This document shows positions 34,279-42,408 of a stretch of DNA of 50,376 nt, in pieces (position 1 is the stretch's first letter; every line of letters begins with the position of its first letter). The notes beneath the pieces are model-generated. The model was not told the origin of the DNA, made no database searches, and saw nothing but the letters and a program-made list of their open reading frames with translations. Origin of the DNA: Halobacteriales archaeon QS_3_64_16 (lineage in GTDB: Archaea > Halobacteriota > Halobacteria > Halobacteriales > Halococcaceae); contig PXRJ01000031.1 in the NCBI GenBank assembly GCA_003021705.1, positions 1 to 50,376 of the forward strand. The letters run 5' to 3'. A program made the position numbers and the translations under genes.

Positions 34279-34944
34279 ATGCGCGTCGTAGTACCGTTCG
34301 CGGCCGAGCGGCCGAAGACCCGGCTCGACGGCGTGCTGTCGCCCGCCGAACGGGTAGCGTTCGCCCAAGCGATGCTCGCCGACGTGCTCGAAGCGCTCGA
34401 GGAGGGAGGCCAAACCCCCGAGGTGCTCGCGACGGCACCGTTCGACGCGACGGCCGTTAGCGGCGTGTCCGCCGGAACCGGCTCCGTCGGTTCGCCAGAG
34501 GTTCCGGTACGAGTCGACGACCGAGCGCTCACACCGGCGGTAAACGCGGTGCTTGAAGCCTCCGAGGAACCGGTCGCCGTGGTGATGGCCGACCTCGCGC
34601 TCGCGACGCCCGCCGCACTCGGTGAACTCTTCGCCGCCGAGGAGGGGGTCGTCCTCGCGCCGGGGTGCGGTGGGGGGACGAACGCCCTGCTCGCTCGTCA
34701 CCCCGATTTTCGGGTCGACTACCACGGCACTTCTTTCCTCGATCACTGCGAGCGTGCCCGATCGATCGGCGCGCGCGTCGGGACGGTCGATTCCTTTCGG
34801 CTCGCGACCGATATCGATGAACCGACCGATCTCCCGGAGGTCCTCTTACACAGTGAGAACCGGGCAGCGCGGTGGCTGCGGGCGGCGGGCTTCTCGCTCG
34901 CCGTCACCGACGGCCGCGTTAGTGTGAGGCGGGGAGGCGAGTGA
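34279..34944 (+). CDS. cofC: 2-phospho-L-lactate guanylyltransferase (F420 biosynthesis)
   Basis: A 221-residue nucleotidyltransferase of the CofC family that activates 2-phospholactate with GTP in coenzyme F420 synthesis. The N-terminal substrate-binding VVPFAAERPKTRL, the central AVVMADLALATPAALGEL (Asp pair region) and LAPGCGGGTNALL are visible. The usual acidic end of the catalytic domain, DIDEPTDL, is near residue 179. Full length, intact. A TATA-like CTTACG lies about 28 bp upstream. cofG follows on the same strand after a long gap and cofH is nearby on the other strand. Confidence 0.93.
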   Translation: MRVVVPFAAERPKTRLDGVLSPAERVAFAQAMLADVLEALEEGGQTPEVLATAPFDATAVSGVSAGTGSVGSPEVPVRVDDRALTPAVNAVLEASEEPVAVVMADLALATPAALGELFAAEEGVVLAPGCGGGTNALLARHPDFRVDYHGTSFLDHCERARSIGARVGTVDSFRLATDIDEPTDLPEVLLHSENRAARWLRAAGFSLAVTDGRVSVRRGGE

Positions 34945-35021
34945 CGGGGCGAGGCGGGTTCCTCACCGTCGGAGAGGGAAGCAGTAGAGCGCGGTCGATA
35001 GATGTGGGATGAATTTGGGAC

Positions 35022-35066
35022 AACCGTTTTACTTACAGACGGTTCATGATTACCTGCGTGAACCGT
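35022..35066. promoter_or_regulatory. Nested inverted repeats upstream of cofG
   Basis: AACCGT (35022-35027) pairs with ACGGTT (35039-35044), and ACGGTTCA (35039-35046) pairs perfectly with TGAACCGT (35059-35066) over a 12-nt loop. The middle arm can pair with either side, so two alternative hairpins exist. It sits in the 432-bp gap between cofC and cofG (34945-35376), where no gene was recognised. It could be a terminator for cofC, an operator, or a leader element for cofG. Confidence 0.45.
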
Positions 35067-35191
35067 ACTGGTTCGCGCAGTCGGATCGGCGCCCCGTCTT
35101 TCCCCCACCTCCACGCGGGCGCTCGGGTCCGACGTTTCGGGGTGAGCCGCGATCGGCCCGCGGCCTCGCCCTTCCCCAGCCGTGTCCCCGG

Positions 35192-35230
35192 TCCCCACCT
35201 CCCTCCCCACCCTCTTCCTCCCCTTCCCCT
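35192..35230. repeat. Polypyrimidine tract (G-rich on the minus strand)
   Basis: 39 bases that are almost all C/T, with only two A. The minus strand has repeated runs of three or four G spaced by short linkers, so G-quadruplex or triplex formation is possible. It lies about 150 bp upstream of the chosen cofG start, inside an open frame that is not convincing coding sequence. Confidence 0.6.
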
Positions 35231-35376
35231 GTCACGTTCCCCCGCCTCCGAATCACGACGAGTCCTCAGCGCGCTCAGCACGGGCCAGAGCGTATCGAGC
35301 CGGCATCGAGGCTTTTCGTTCGAACCGACCAGCGAGGTCCGAACAGGCTTTTGTCGCTCGGGGCCGGAAGGCGGCC

Positions 35377-36597
35377 GTGACCCCCGGAGCGGACACCGAA
35401 GAGAACGCACGCTCCAAGCGCCAAGTGGCCGTTCCGGATGTCGTCCCGTCGATCGACGATAGCGAGGTAGACGCCTCGCTGTCGGTCTCGCCGGCGGATG
35501 TCTCGCCCGCCTCGGAGCTGAGTTTCTGTCGGAACGTCTTCGTCCCGCTGACGACCGCCTGTCGGTACACCTGCTCGTACTGTACGTACTACGACGACCC
35601 GGGCGAGGCGACCCTCATGGCTCCCGAAAGCGTCCGCGAACTCCTCCGAACCGGCGCGCAGGCCGGCTGTACGGAGGCACTCTTTACCTTCGGCGATACA
35701 CCCGATGCACGCTACGAGGGAATTTACGCGCAGTTAGCCGAGATGGGCCACGACTCGATCCACTCCTATCTCCGTGCGATGTGTGAGGTAGCGCTTTCGG
35801 AAGGACTGCTCCCTCACAGTAACCCCGGCGATCTGGAGTCCGAGGAGATGGCCGGCCTCGCAGACGTGAACGCCTCGATGGGCGTGATGTTAGAGACGAC
35901 CGCCGACGTCGCTGCCCACCGCGGTTCCCGGCAGAAAACGCCCGAACAGCGCCTCCGGACGATCGCAAACGCCGGCCGCCTCGGGGTGCCGTTTACGACT
36001 GGTATCCTCGTCGGCATCGGCGAGACCCGCCGCGACCGGGCCCACAGCCTGTGTGCGATCCGTGCGCTTCACGACCGCTACGACCACATACAGGAGGTCC
36101 TCGTCCAACCCGTAGTGCCGAACGAGCGCTGGCAGGCACCCGGCCCCGACGTCGGGACGCTTCGGGACGCGGTGGCGATGGCCCGGGCCTGTCTGCCCGA
36201 GGAGGTATCCATCCAGGTCCCGCCGAACCTCGCGCCGGTCGCCGAAGTACTGGACTGTGGCGTCGACGATCTCGGGGGCGTCTCGCCGGTGACCGACGAT
36301 CACATCAATCCCGAGTACGCCTGGCCGGCGCTTCGCGAACTGGATGAACTGGCCGAGAAAGCGGGTGTTCCACTCCGCGAGCGCCTGCCGGTCTACGAAC
36401 ACTTCCTGCCCGATGGACTCGGAGCGAACGGGATCGAACGTGAGCAGGGGGAGCGAGGTGAGGACAGTGAGGATAGCGATACCGCAATAGTCAACGAATG
36501 GGTCTCCGAGCGGATCGGGCGGGCGATCGCTGCGGACTGGGGAGCTGGCGAGCGCTACCGGGCGGTACTCCGCGGGACGTCACTCGACGATCGGTGA
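35377..36597 (+). CDS. cofG: 7,8-didemethyl-8-hydroxy-5-deazariboflavin synthase, CofG subunit
   Basis: A 406-residue radical SAM enzyme that, with CofH, makes the deazaflavin core of coenzyme F420. The Fe-S/SAM motif CxxxCxxC is CRYTCSYC near residue 60, in the usual context VPLTTACRYTCSYCTYY. FTFGDTPDARY, PHSNPGDL and SMGVMLETTADV are family segments, as is the C-terminal NPEYAWPAL. The GTG start at 35377 is preferred because the open frame upstream (to 35182) crosses a polypyrimidine tract; a start within the first 20 codons further on is possible. An acidic Glu/Asp/Ser linker is inserted near the C-terminus (about residues 355-370). Confidence 0.94.
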   Translation: MTPGADTEENARSKRQVAVPDVVPSIDDSEVDASLSVSPADVSPASELSFCRNVFVPLTTACRYTCSYCTYYDDPGEATLMAPESVRELLRTGAQAGCTEALFTFGDTPDARYEGIYAQLAEMGHDSIHSYLRAMCEVALSEGLLPHSNPGDLESEEMAGLADVNASMGVMLETTADVAAHRGSRQKTPEQRLRTIANAGRLGVPFTTGILVGIGETRRDRAHSLCAIRALHDRYDHIQEVLVQPVVPNERWQAPGPDVGTLRDAVAMARACLPEEVSIQVPPNLAPVAEVLDCGVDDLGGVSPVTDDHINPEYAWPALRELDELAEKAGVPLRERLPVYEHFLPDGLGANGIEREQGERGEDSEDSDTAIVNEWVSERIGRAIAADWGAGERYRAVLRGTSLDDR

Positions 36598-36640
36598 GTA
36601 TCACCCGACGACCGCACCGAGACGGCCCGTAGACGGCTCT

Positions 36641-36646
36641 TTTATA
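36641..36646 (+). promoter_or_regulatory. TATA element for the 36671 small gene
   Basis: TTTATA, starting 30 bp before the ATG at 36671 and preceded by CTC T-rich sequence; good match for a leaderless promoter. Confidence 0.55.
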
Positions 36647-36670
36647 CGCTCCGTGATCGTGGCCGGTGCG

Positions 36671-36889
36671 ATGACCGATAACGATTCGAACAGCGGTGGA
36701 CGGGGATTTCTCGGGCGAGTGAACACGCTGGCGACGCTTCTCCGGGCCGGACGCGCGATCCGGACGGGTAACACCGGCCGAGCGACACTGCTAGTGGGAT
36801 CGGTGCTGCTCGGCCGACGCCGCCCGCGACTGGGATTTCTCCTTCAACTCGCGGATACAGTCTATCAGATACGAAAGCGGCTGCGGTAA
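36671..36889 (+). CDS. Small basic haloarchaeal protein, unknown function
   Basis: A 72-residue protein, MTDNDSNSGGRGFLGRVNTL, then a repeated amphipathic/basic region (LLRAGRAIRTGNTGRATLLVG, then LLQLADTVYQIRKRLR). It has a mildly hydrophobic centre but no clear transmembrane span. It is basic, unusual for haloarchaea, so it may bind membranes or nucleic acid. The strong TATA element and sensible N-terminus support a real gene. It converges with cofH. Confidence 0.65.
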   Translation: MTDNDSNSGGRGFLGRVNTLATLLRAGRAIRTGNTGRATLLVGSVLLGRRRPRLGFLLQLADTVYQIRKRLR

Positions 36890-36992
36890 GTCACTGTAGC
36901 CCGAAACCGCTCCGAGACCGCGCACGCTTCGACCACAGGCTGGCAGCGCAAACCTGGATCCTCTTTTTCCTCCCGGCCGTGCCGACAGGGGT

Positions 36993-38375
36993 TCAGTCGT
37001 CGGCCGGCCGTGCCGATCGTTCGGCGCGGATCGGCGTGCCATTGGCCTTCGGGCCCAGTTGCGGACCGTGGGCCCCCTCCTCGGGATCGATCCGTCGCTG
37101 GGTCCGGTAGTCCGTCGAGCGTTCGGTCGGCACCCGTCCGATCGCTGCGATCATCGAGACGAACTCCTCGAACGAGCGGTACTCGCCGTAGCTTCCGCCC
37201 GCCCGCTTCGTGATCTCCTCCGAGCAGATGGTTCCCATGAAGTCGTTCGCCCCACACGAAAGCATCTTTAGGCCTTGTTCGTCGCCGTATTTCACCCAAC
37301 TCGACTGGATATTCTCGATGTTATCGAGAAAGAGCCGGGAGACGGCGATCATCAACTCGTCTTCCTCGGTACTCGCCCCACCCGTTACGAGCCCGCGCTC
37401 GTAGAGCGGCGTGTTCCCATGGATGAAGGAGAGAGGCACGAACTCGGTGATCGTGCCCGTTCGGTCCTGGAGATCACGGACTTTCTGTAAGTGCATGACC
37501 CGGTGGCGGGCGTTCTCGACGTGGCCGTACATGATCGTCGCCGTCATATCCAGTCCGACCGCGGCGGCGGCTTCCATCGCCTCGAGCCAGCCCGCCGAGT
37601 CTATTTTGCCCGGACAGATCACCTCTCGAACCTCCTCGACGAGGATCTCCGCGGCGGTGCCCGGCACCGAATCGAGGCCCGCACGCCGTAGCTGCTCGTA
37701 GACGTCCGTGTAGGAGCGGTCGGTACCCCGTTTCGCGTGATAGGCCTCCTCGGGGGTCATCGAGTGGACGTGGATTCCCCCCACGTCCATCGCATCGATC
37801 TGCTCGGTGTAGGTGCCCGGATCGGTGTCGTAGCGGTTTGGGGGACGGTAGTTGACCGTACTATGAGCCTGCTCGTAGTTCGCGAGGATTTCGTGGTGCT
37901 CCGCGTCGAGCGCGAACCCCGGGTGGAGTCCAGAGACCGAACAGACCTCGTAGATCCCCCGCTCTACCGCGTCGCTGACGACCCTCCGTGACTCTTCGGG
38001 CGTTTTCGTAAACCCCTCGTGGTCGGCGTCAATGTCGCTGCGGAAGGCCTCGGCGGGGTCCTTGAAGTTACAGAACAGACAGCCCGTGTTGCAGGCGGTG
38101 GTAACGTTGTTATTGAGATTGGCGACGAAGGTGACCTCCTCGCCGGCGACTTCCGCCCGACGCCGGTCGGCGGCCTCCAGTACCAGTTCCTTTCGCTCCG
38201 GATCGATCTCCACATCGCCGTTGCTCACGTCGCTACCGGTCGTCATGAGCGCGACGCCGTCCTCGACCGAGAGGCGCTCGCCGTTGCGAGCTTTCGCTAG
38301 GGCGTTCTCGAAGGACTGGTCCGTCTCGGGCTGATGTTCGAACTCGAGTTCCTGGGAGCGCGTCCCCGTAGCCAT
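36993..38375 (-). CDS. cofH: 5-amino-6-(D-ribitylamino)uracil-L-tyrosine 4-hydroxyphenyl transferase, CofH subunit
   Basis: A 460-residue radical SAM enzyme that joins a tyrosine-derived fragment to the ribitylaminouracil, the first half of F420 chromophore synthesis. The SAM motif is in NVTTACNTGCLFCNFKD, with CxxxCxxC. CSVSGLHPGFAL, VGGIHVHSMTPEEAYHAKRG and TATIMYGHVE match the family, and LSCGANDFMGTICSEEITK is the C-terminal signature. The C-terminal tail is Gly/Ala/Asp-rich. ATG 38375 gives a Halobacteria-type acidic N-terminus. It is on the opposite strand to cofC and cofG, so regulation is separate. Confidence 0.95.
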   Translation of the reverse strand: MATGTRSQELEFEHQPETDQSFENALAKARNGERLSVEDGVALMTTGSDVSNGDVEIDPERKELVLEAADRRRAEVAGEEVTFVANLNNNVTTACNTGCLFCNFKDPAEAFRSDIDADHEGFTKTPEESRRVVSDAVERGIYEVCSVSGLHPGFALDAEHHEILANYEQAHSTVNYRPPNRYDTDPGTYTEQIDAMDVGGIHVHSMTPEEAYHAKRGTDRSYTDVYEQLRRAGLDSVPGTAAEILVEEVREVICPGKIDSAGWLEAMEAAAAVGLDMTATIMYGHVENARHRVMHLQKVRDLQDRTGTITEFVPLSFIHGNTPLYERGLVTGGASTEEDELMIAVSRLFLDNIENIQSSWVKYGDEQGLKMLSCGANDFMGTICSEEITKRAGGSYGEYRSFEEFVSMIAAIGRVPTERSTDYRTQRRIDPEEGAHGPQLGPKANGTPIRAERSARPADD

Positions 38376-38569
38376 CCTTTCCTCGGAAGACGTGTGGCGC
38401 TAAAAGTCACCGGGTCACCCCGATTCCGATCACCGACCCTTCCCTTCCGTCGTTCCCACCTACCTGACCCGACTGTGAGCGTCCTCGGGTGGCCGACCTA
38501 CTAGTTGGCACTGACAGGGAGTTCTCGCCGGACGAAAACCGCTATGTGTCGACCCCCGAAAGCCCGCGT

Positions 38570-39595
38570 ATGACCAGCGTGAAGCAGTTCCGGATCGAGC
38601 GCGAGCCGACTCCCGAGGACCTAGGGCAGGGAGCGTTCGTGTTCACCGACGAGTACTCGGTGTTCGACTGGGGGCGAATGCCCGATACGATCCCCCGGAA
38701 GGGAGCCAGTCTCTGTACGATGGGGGCCTACAATTTCGAGCTGTTCGATACGAACCACGTCCCGACCCACTACCGGGGCGTCCGCGCCGAGGGCGAGGAA
38801 GGGACGCGTGATCTCGGGGATCTCGATAGCCCGCCCCGGGAGATGGCGATCTCCTTGACCCAGGCCCCCGACCTGCCCTACGAGGACGGCGCGTACGACT
38901 ACGACGCCTACCACGAGGCCGCGGGCGAGAACTTCCTGATTCCCTTGGAGATCGTCTTTCGCAATTCTGTTCCAGTGGGATCGAGCCTCCGGGAACGGGC
39001 CGACCCGGGCGAGTACGGCCTCGAGGTCGATAGCTGGCCGGAAGAGGAAGTCGAACTTTCGGAACCGGTGGTCGAGTTCTCGACGAAGTTCGAAGCACAG
39101 GACCGGTATCTCTCACGCGAGGAAGCGAGGTCGGTCGCCGGACGGGCGGACATCGGTCGCCTCGAAGAGCTCACACTCGCGGTGAATCACCTGCTTACCC
39201 GCCAGGCCGAGAGTAGGGACTTCGTCCACGAGGACGGGAAGATCGAGTGTCTCTACCATCAGGGCACCATCGCGGTCGCGGACGTCTGTGGTACCTTCGA
39301 CGAGAACCGTCTCTCTTACGACGGCCAGGAACTCTCGAAGGAGGTGTTGCGCCAGTACTACAAGCGCACCCACCCCGAGTGGGTCGAAGCCGTCGACGAA
39401 GCGAAACGCGCGGCCCGCGAGCGGGACCGCGCCGACTGGCGGGCATTGTGTGACCGTGAGCCCCCCTCGCTTCCCGAACGCGTGATTGAGACCGCCGCGG
39501 ATCTCTACACGGCGGGGGCGAACGCCTACCTCGGCAGCGAGGTCTTCGACGCGCCGGGCATCGAGGCGGCGGTCGCAGCCGCTCGGAAACTGTGA
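38570..39595 (+). CDS. purC: Phosphoribosylaminoimidazole-succinocarboxamide synthase
   Basis: A 341-residue SAICAR synthetase that couples aspartate to CAIR in purine synthesis, using ATP. The N-terminal FVFTDEYSVFDWGRMPDTIP and the GASLCTMGAYNFEL segment are typical of the halobacterial form; NFLIPLEIVFRNSVPVGSS corresponds to the conserved EVVVRN region. VDEAKRAARERDRADWR lies near the C-terminus. ATG 38570 (MTSVKQFRIERE) is preferred over upstream starts in the same frame. It is intact and faces away from cofH, with 194 bp between. Confidence 0.93.
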   Translation: MTSVKQFRIEREPTPEDLGQGAFVFTDEYSVFDWGRMPDTIPRKGASLCTMGAYNFELFDTNHVPTHYRGVRAEGEEGTRDLGDLDSPPREMAISLTQAPDLPYEDGAYDYDAYHEAAGENFLIPLEIVFRNSVPVGSSLRERADPGEYGLEVDSWPEEEVELSEPVVEFSTKFEAQDRYLSREEARSVAGRADIGRLEELTLAVNHLLTRQAESRDFVHEDGKIECLYHQGTIAVADVCGTFDENRLSYDGQELSKEVLRQYYKRTHPEWVEAVDEAKRAARERDRADWRALCDREPPSLPERVIETAADLYTAGANAYLGSEVFDAPGIEAAVAAARKL

Positions 39596-39628
39596 GAGGA
39601 AGGCTCGAAGGACGAGAGCGGCCGCCGA

Positions 39629-41647
39629 TCAGCCGGTCCCTTCGAGCGTAGCGATCCGGTCGTGGTCGGCCTCGGTGAGCGAAAAGCCAAAGACGTCTAC
39701 GTTCTCGATCACGTGCTCGGCGCTGGTACTGGAGGGAACCGGTATCGTCCCGCTCTCGACGTTCCAGCGAACCAGGACCTGGGCCGGCGTCACGCCGTGG
39801 TCGTCGGCGATCGCTTCGAGCACCGACTCGTCGAGCAGCCCCTCGGCCGACAGTGGCGAGTGAGCCATTACCTCTATCCCTCGCTCCGCACAGAACGCGA
39901 GGAGGTCCTCGCGAGGGGCGTAGGGATCCCGGCCGACCTGCACGACCCGCGGGGGAATCTCGGCAATCTCGAATACTCGTTCGAGTTCGGCGATCGAGAC
40001 ATTGCTCACCCCGAGCGTTCGTGTCTTCCCTTCCGTGACCAACGACTCCATCGCGCGCCAGCTTTCGGCGAGCGTGACGTCGCTCTCTACTGGGTCGCCG
40101 GCTTCGTCGGTCGGGAACGTCAGTGCAGTAGCGTCCTCGTGGGAGAGTTCGGCGAGGTCCTCCAGGGGCCCCTGGTGTTCCCAGGCCGCTGGCCAGTGGA
40201 GCATGTAACAATCGAGCGTCTCGAGGCCGAGTGCCTCCCGGCTGCGATCACAAGCCGCCTGCAGGTGCTCGGGTGCGTGATTCGTGTTCCAGACCTTGCT
40301 CAGCAGGAACAGGGTCTCCCGATCGGGGCTGCCCGGCCGGGCGAGTATCTCGCCGATCCGGTGCTCGTTGCCGTACAGTTCCGCACAGTCGAGTAGTCGG
40401 TAGCCGGCGTCGAGCGCGACCTCGATCGATTCCCGGAGGTCGACGTACTCATCGCCGCCCCGATAGCGCGAACAGCCGAAGCCGACCGGCGGCATCGAGA
40501 CCCCTTCACTACTCGCTTCGCTTTCGGTCCCGGGCTCCTGCCCGGCGATCGTCCCGAGGACAGCGGACGGCGACGCCCGGTTGTGGTCGTTCTCCAGCGG
40601 TGCTGGGCGCTCCAATCCCTCCGAGTCGACCGTGATGGGCTCTCCCGAGTCCGCACACCGCTCGATGGCCTCGATGACCGAAACGAGATGTGCTGCCCGC
40701 GCGCCATTGAAGTAGTTCCCTCGCCCTGCCTCGATCGCGGCGGCCATCTCGACGATACCCGAAGCGTAGGTCAGGTCTCTCGATGGGCGTTGTGAGGGCA
40801 CTGCTCGATATTCCCGACCGAGGCGGGCAAACTCCACACTGCCATCCGCGTCGAAGGCCGCGGCGTCCCCGAGATGTAAGGACCCCTCGTCGCCATGCAA
40901 TTCCAGATCGTAGAAACTGCGGGTCCGGTGGGGAATGTACATGCTTGCGGTCAGCCGCACCGAGGGCCCATCCGCGAAGCGAAGGACGCAAATCACGTGA
41001 TCGGGCGTCTCGACGGCGAACGAGCGACCCTCGTGTTCGTGCTCGCCGAGTAAGAGCTCGGAATGGGAAGCCTCGACTTCCACCACCGGTCCGAAGTATC
41101 CGATGAGCACTGAGAGGGGGTATATCGCCCCGTCGTACAGCGGCCCGGCCCGCAGGAACGATTCGGGACTCTCGTTCCATTCGGTGACTCGACCGATGTT
41201 ACAGTCGGCGTAGGCGGTGCGCACGGTCCCGAGTCGGTCCTCTCGGAGGTAGCGCCAGGCACGCTGTTGGGCACTTCCTGCAAGGCTGATCGGTGCACAT
41301 CCCAGCCCGAGTCCTCGCTCCGCGGCGAGGTCGACTAGTCCCCAAGCTTCCGTTGCACTCATCGCGAGGGGCTTTTCGCTGTAGACGTGGGCCCCTTCCT
41401 CCAGACACTGCTTCGTGACCGGGGCGTGGGCCGCATGCGAGGTGAGGTTCACCACGAGCGAGGCGTCGCTATCTCCAAGGAGCGTATCGAGATCGCCGTA
41501 AGCGGTAGCGCCGTGGGCACGCGCGAGACGCCCGGCGCGCTCGCGGTCGAGATCGGTCGTCGCGAGGAGCTCGAGGCAGTCGGCATCGACGATCCCCGGC
41601 GCGTAGCGATCGGCGATGGTTCCACAGCCGACGATAGCCACCTTCAC
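39629..41647 (-). CDS. Fusion: Gfo/Idh/MocA-family dehydrogenase and aldo/keto reductase
   Basis: A 672-residue two-domain oxidoreductase. Residues 1 to about 365 are a Gfo/Idh/MocA dehydrogenase: Rossmann motif KVAIVGCGTIADRYAPG, the EKP motif (YSEKPLAM) and GPLYDGAIYPLSVLIGYFG with the catalytic-type Asp. After an acidic linker (TESEASSEGVSM), residues about 395-672 are an aldo/keto reductase: LLDCAELYGNE (Asp and Tyr of the tetrad), LLSKVWN (Lys), MLHWPAAW (His), LGVSNVSIAEL and IPVPSSTSAEHVIENVDVF. There is no stop or start between the halves. A GTG start at 41647 fits the Rossmann N-terminus. Both domains use NAD(P)(H), and sequential oxidation/reduction of one sugar or polyol is plausible (inference). 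Confidence 0.92.
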   Translation of the reverse strand: MKVAIVGCGTIADRYAPGIVDADCLELLATTDLDRERAGRLARAHGATAYGDLDTLLGDSDASLVVNLTSHAAHAPVTKQCLEEGAHVYSEKPLAMSATEAWGLVDLAAERGLGLGCAPISLAGSAQQRAWRYLREDRLGTVRTAYADCNIGRVTEWNESPESFLRAGPLYDGAIYPLSVLIGYFGPVVEVEASHSELLLGEHEHEGRSFAVETPDHVICVLRFADGPSVRLTASMYIPHRTRSFYDLELHGDEGSLHLGDAAAFDADGSVEFARLGREYRAVPSQRPSRDLTYASGIVEMAAAIEAGRGNYFNGARAAHLVSVIEAIERCADSGEPITVDSEGLERPAPLENDHNRASPSAVLGTIAGQEPGTESEASSEGVSMPPVGFGCSRYRGGDEYVDLRESIEVALDAGYRLLDCAELYGNEHRIGEILARPGSPDRETLFLLSKVWNTNHAPEHLQAACDRSREALGLETLDCYMLHWPAAWEHQGPLEDLAELSHEDATALTFPTDEAGDPVESDVTLAESWRAMESLVTEGKTRTLGVSNVSIAELERVFEIAEIPPRVVQVGRDPYAPREDLLAFCAERGIEVMAHSPLSAEGLLDESVLEAIADDHGVTPAQVLVRWNVESGTIPVPSSTSAEHVIENVDVFGFSLTEADHDRIATLEGTG

Positions 41648-41804
41648 GTCCCGAGGAACGGAGAGTGTAGGCAAAAACTCACGGAAGCCGGAACCACGAG
41701 CGGAACGGCTCGACACACTCGAGCGCGTCGAGGGAGACGCCCAGGAGGGCCCGGCTCATTTGTAAGCTATCTCGACGACGAGTACCGTAGGTGGTAGAAC
41801 GGAC

Positions 41805-42401
41805 TCAGAGTCCGATCGGAAGGAGAAGTCCGATTTCGATCGCGAGCGCGGCGGCGATCGGGATCGAGAGGTTGTCGTCGATCACGTAGCCCCACGGCGC
41901 GGGTTTCACGCCGTCGGCGAGCGTCGCCGCGAGCCCCCCGAGGGTCGCGGGGACCGGCGGAACGAACAGCGAGGCGAGAAACACCGAAATACCGAAGGTC
42001 ACCAGCAGGACGAACGTTTGCTTCGCCGCTTGCAGTTCACTCGAGCCCAATAGGCCGCTCACCGGGTCGGCGATCGCAAGCATGAGCATGCCGGGAATCG
42101 CCGCTCGCGGAGCGAACAGCAGCGCAACGACCGCCATGCTGAACAGATAGAGGAAGTAGCCGGCGAGATTGTCCTGTTCGTACTCGCGGGTGAGGTGATC
42201 GAAGACCCGATCGAGGAGTGCCCAATCGAGCCCGACGCGTAGTCTGAAGACTTCGAGAGCGAAGGCAGCGAGCGCGGTGGCGGTCAGTACCCATCCTAAT
42301 TGGCGCCAGGAGAGGACACCCAGCAGATAGGACAGTGGGAAGACCAGCCCGGAGACATGGACGAGGCGACGCGCGATCTCGTCGGTCGTGTCGCCGGCCA
42401 T
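41805..42401 (-). CDS. Dolichol kinase/CTP-dependent lipid kinase-like membrane protein
   Basis: A 198-residue membrane protein with about six hydrophobic segments. The C-terminal YVIDDNLSIPIAAALA carries the DNLxIP motif of the dolichol kinase/phosphatidate cytidylyltransferase-like group, and MLAIADPVSGLLGS gives the conserved Asp-Pro segment. Such enzymes phosphorylate polyprenols or diacylglycerol-type lipids with CTP. ATG 42401 lies 8 bp after the end of glyS, so it is probably co-transcribed. Substrate is not determinable; in haloarchaea a dolichol salvage role is possible. Confidence 0.82.
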   Translation of the reverse strand: MAGDTTDEIARRLVHVSGLVFPLSYLLGVLSWRQLGWVLTATALAAFALEVFRLRVGLDWALLDRVFDHLTREYEQDNLAGYFLYLFSMAVVALLFAPRAAIPGMLMLAIADPVSGLLGSSELQAAKQTFVLLVTFGISVFLASLFVPPVPATLGGLAATLADGVKPAPWGYVIDDNLSIPIAAALAIEIGLLLPIGL

Positions 42402-42408
42402 CGCGGCG

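Noticed and set aside
35009-35376. Coding frame MNLGQPFYLQTVHDYLREPYW before cofG
   Set aside because: Composition becomes Pro/Arg-rich across the polypyrimidine tract, no family match, and no ribosome or promoter signal at its start.
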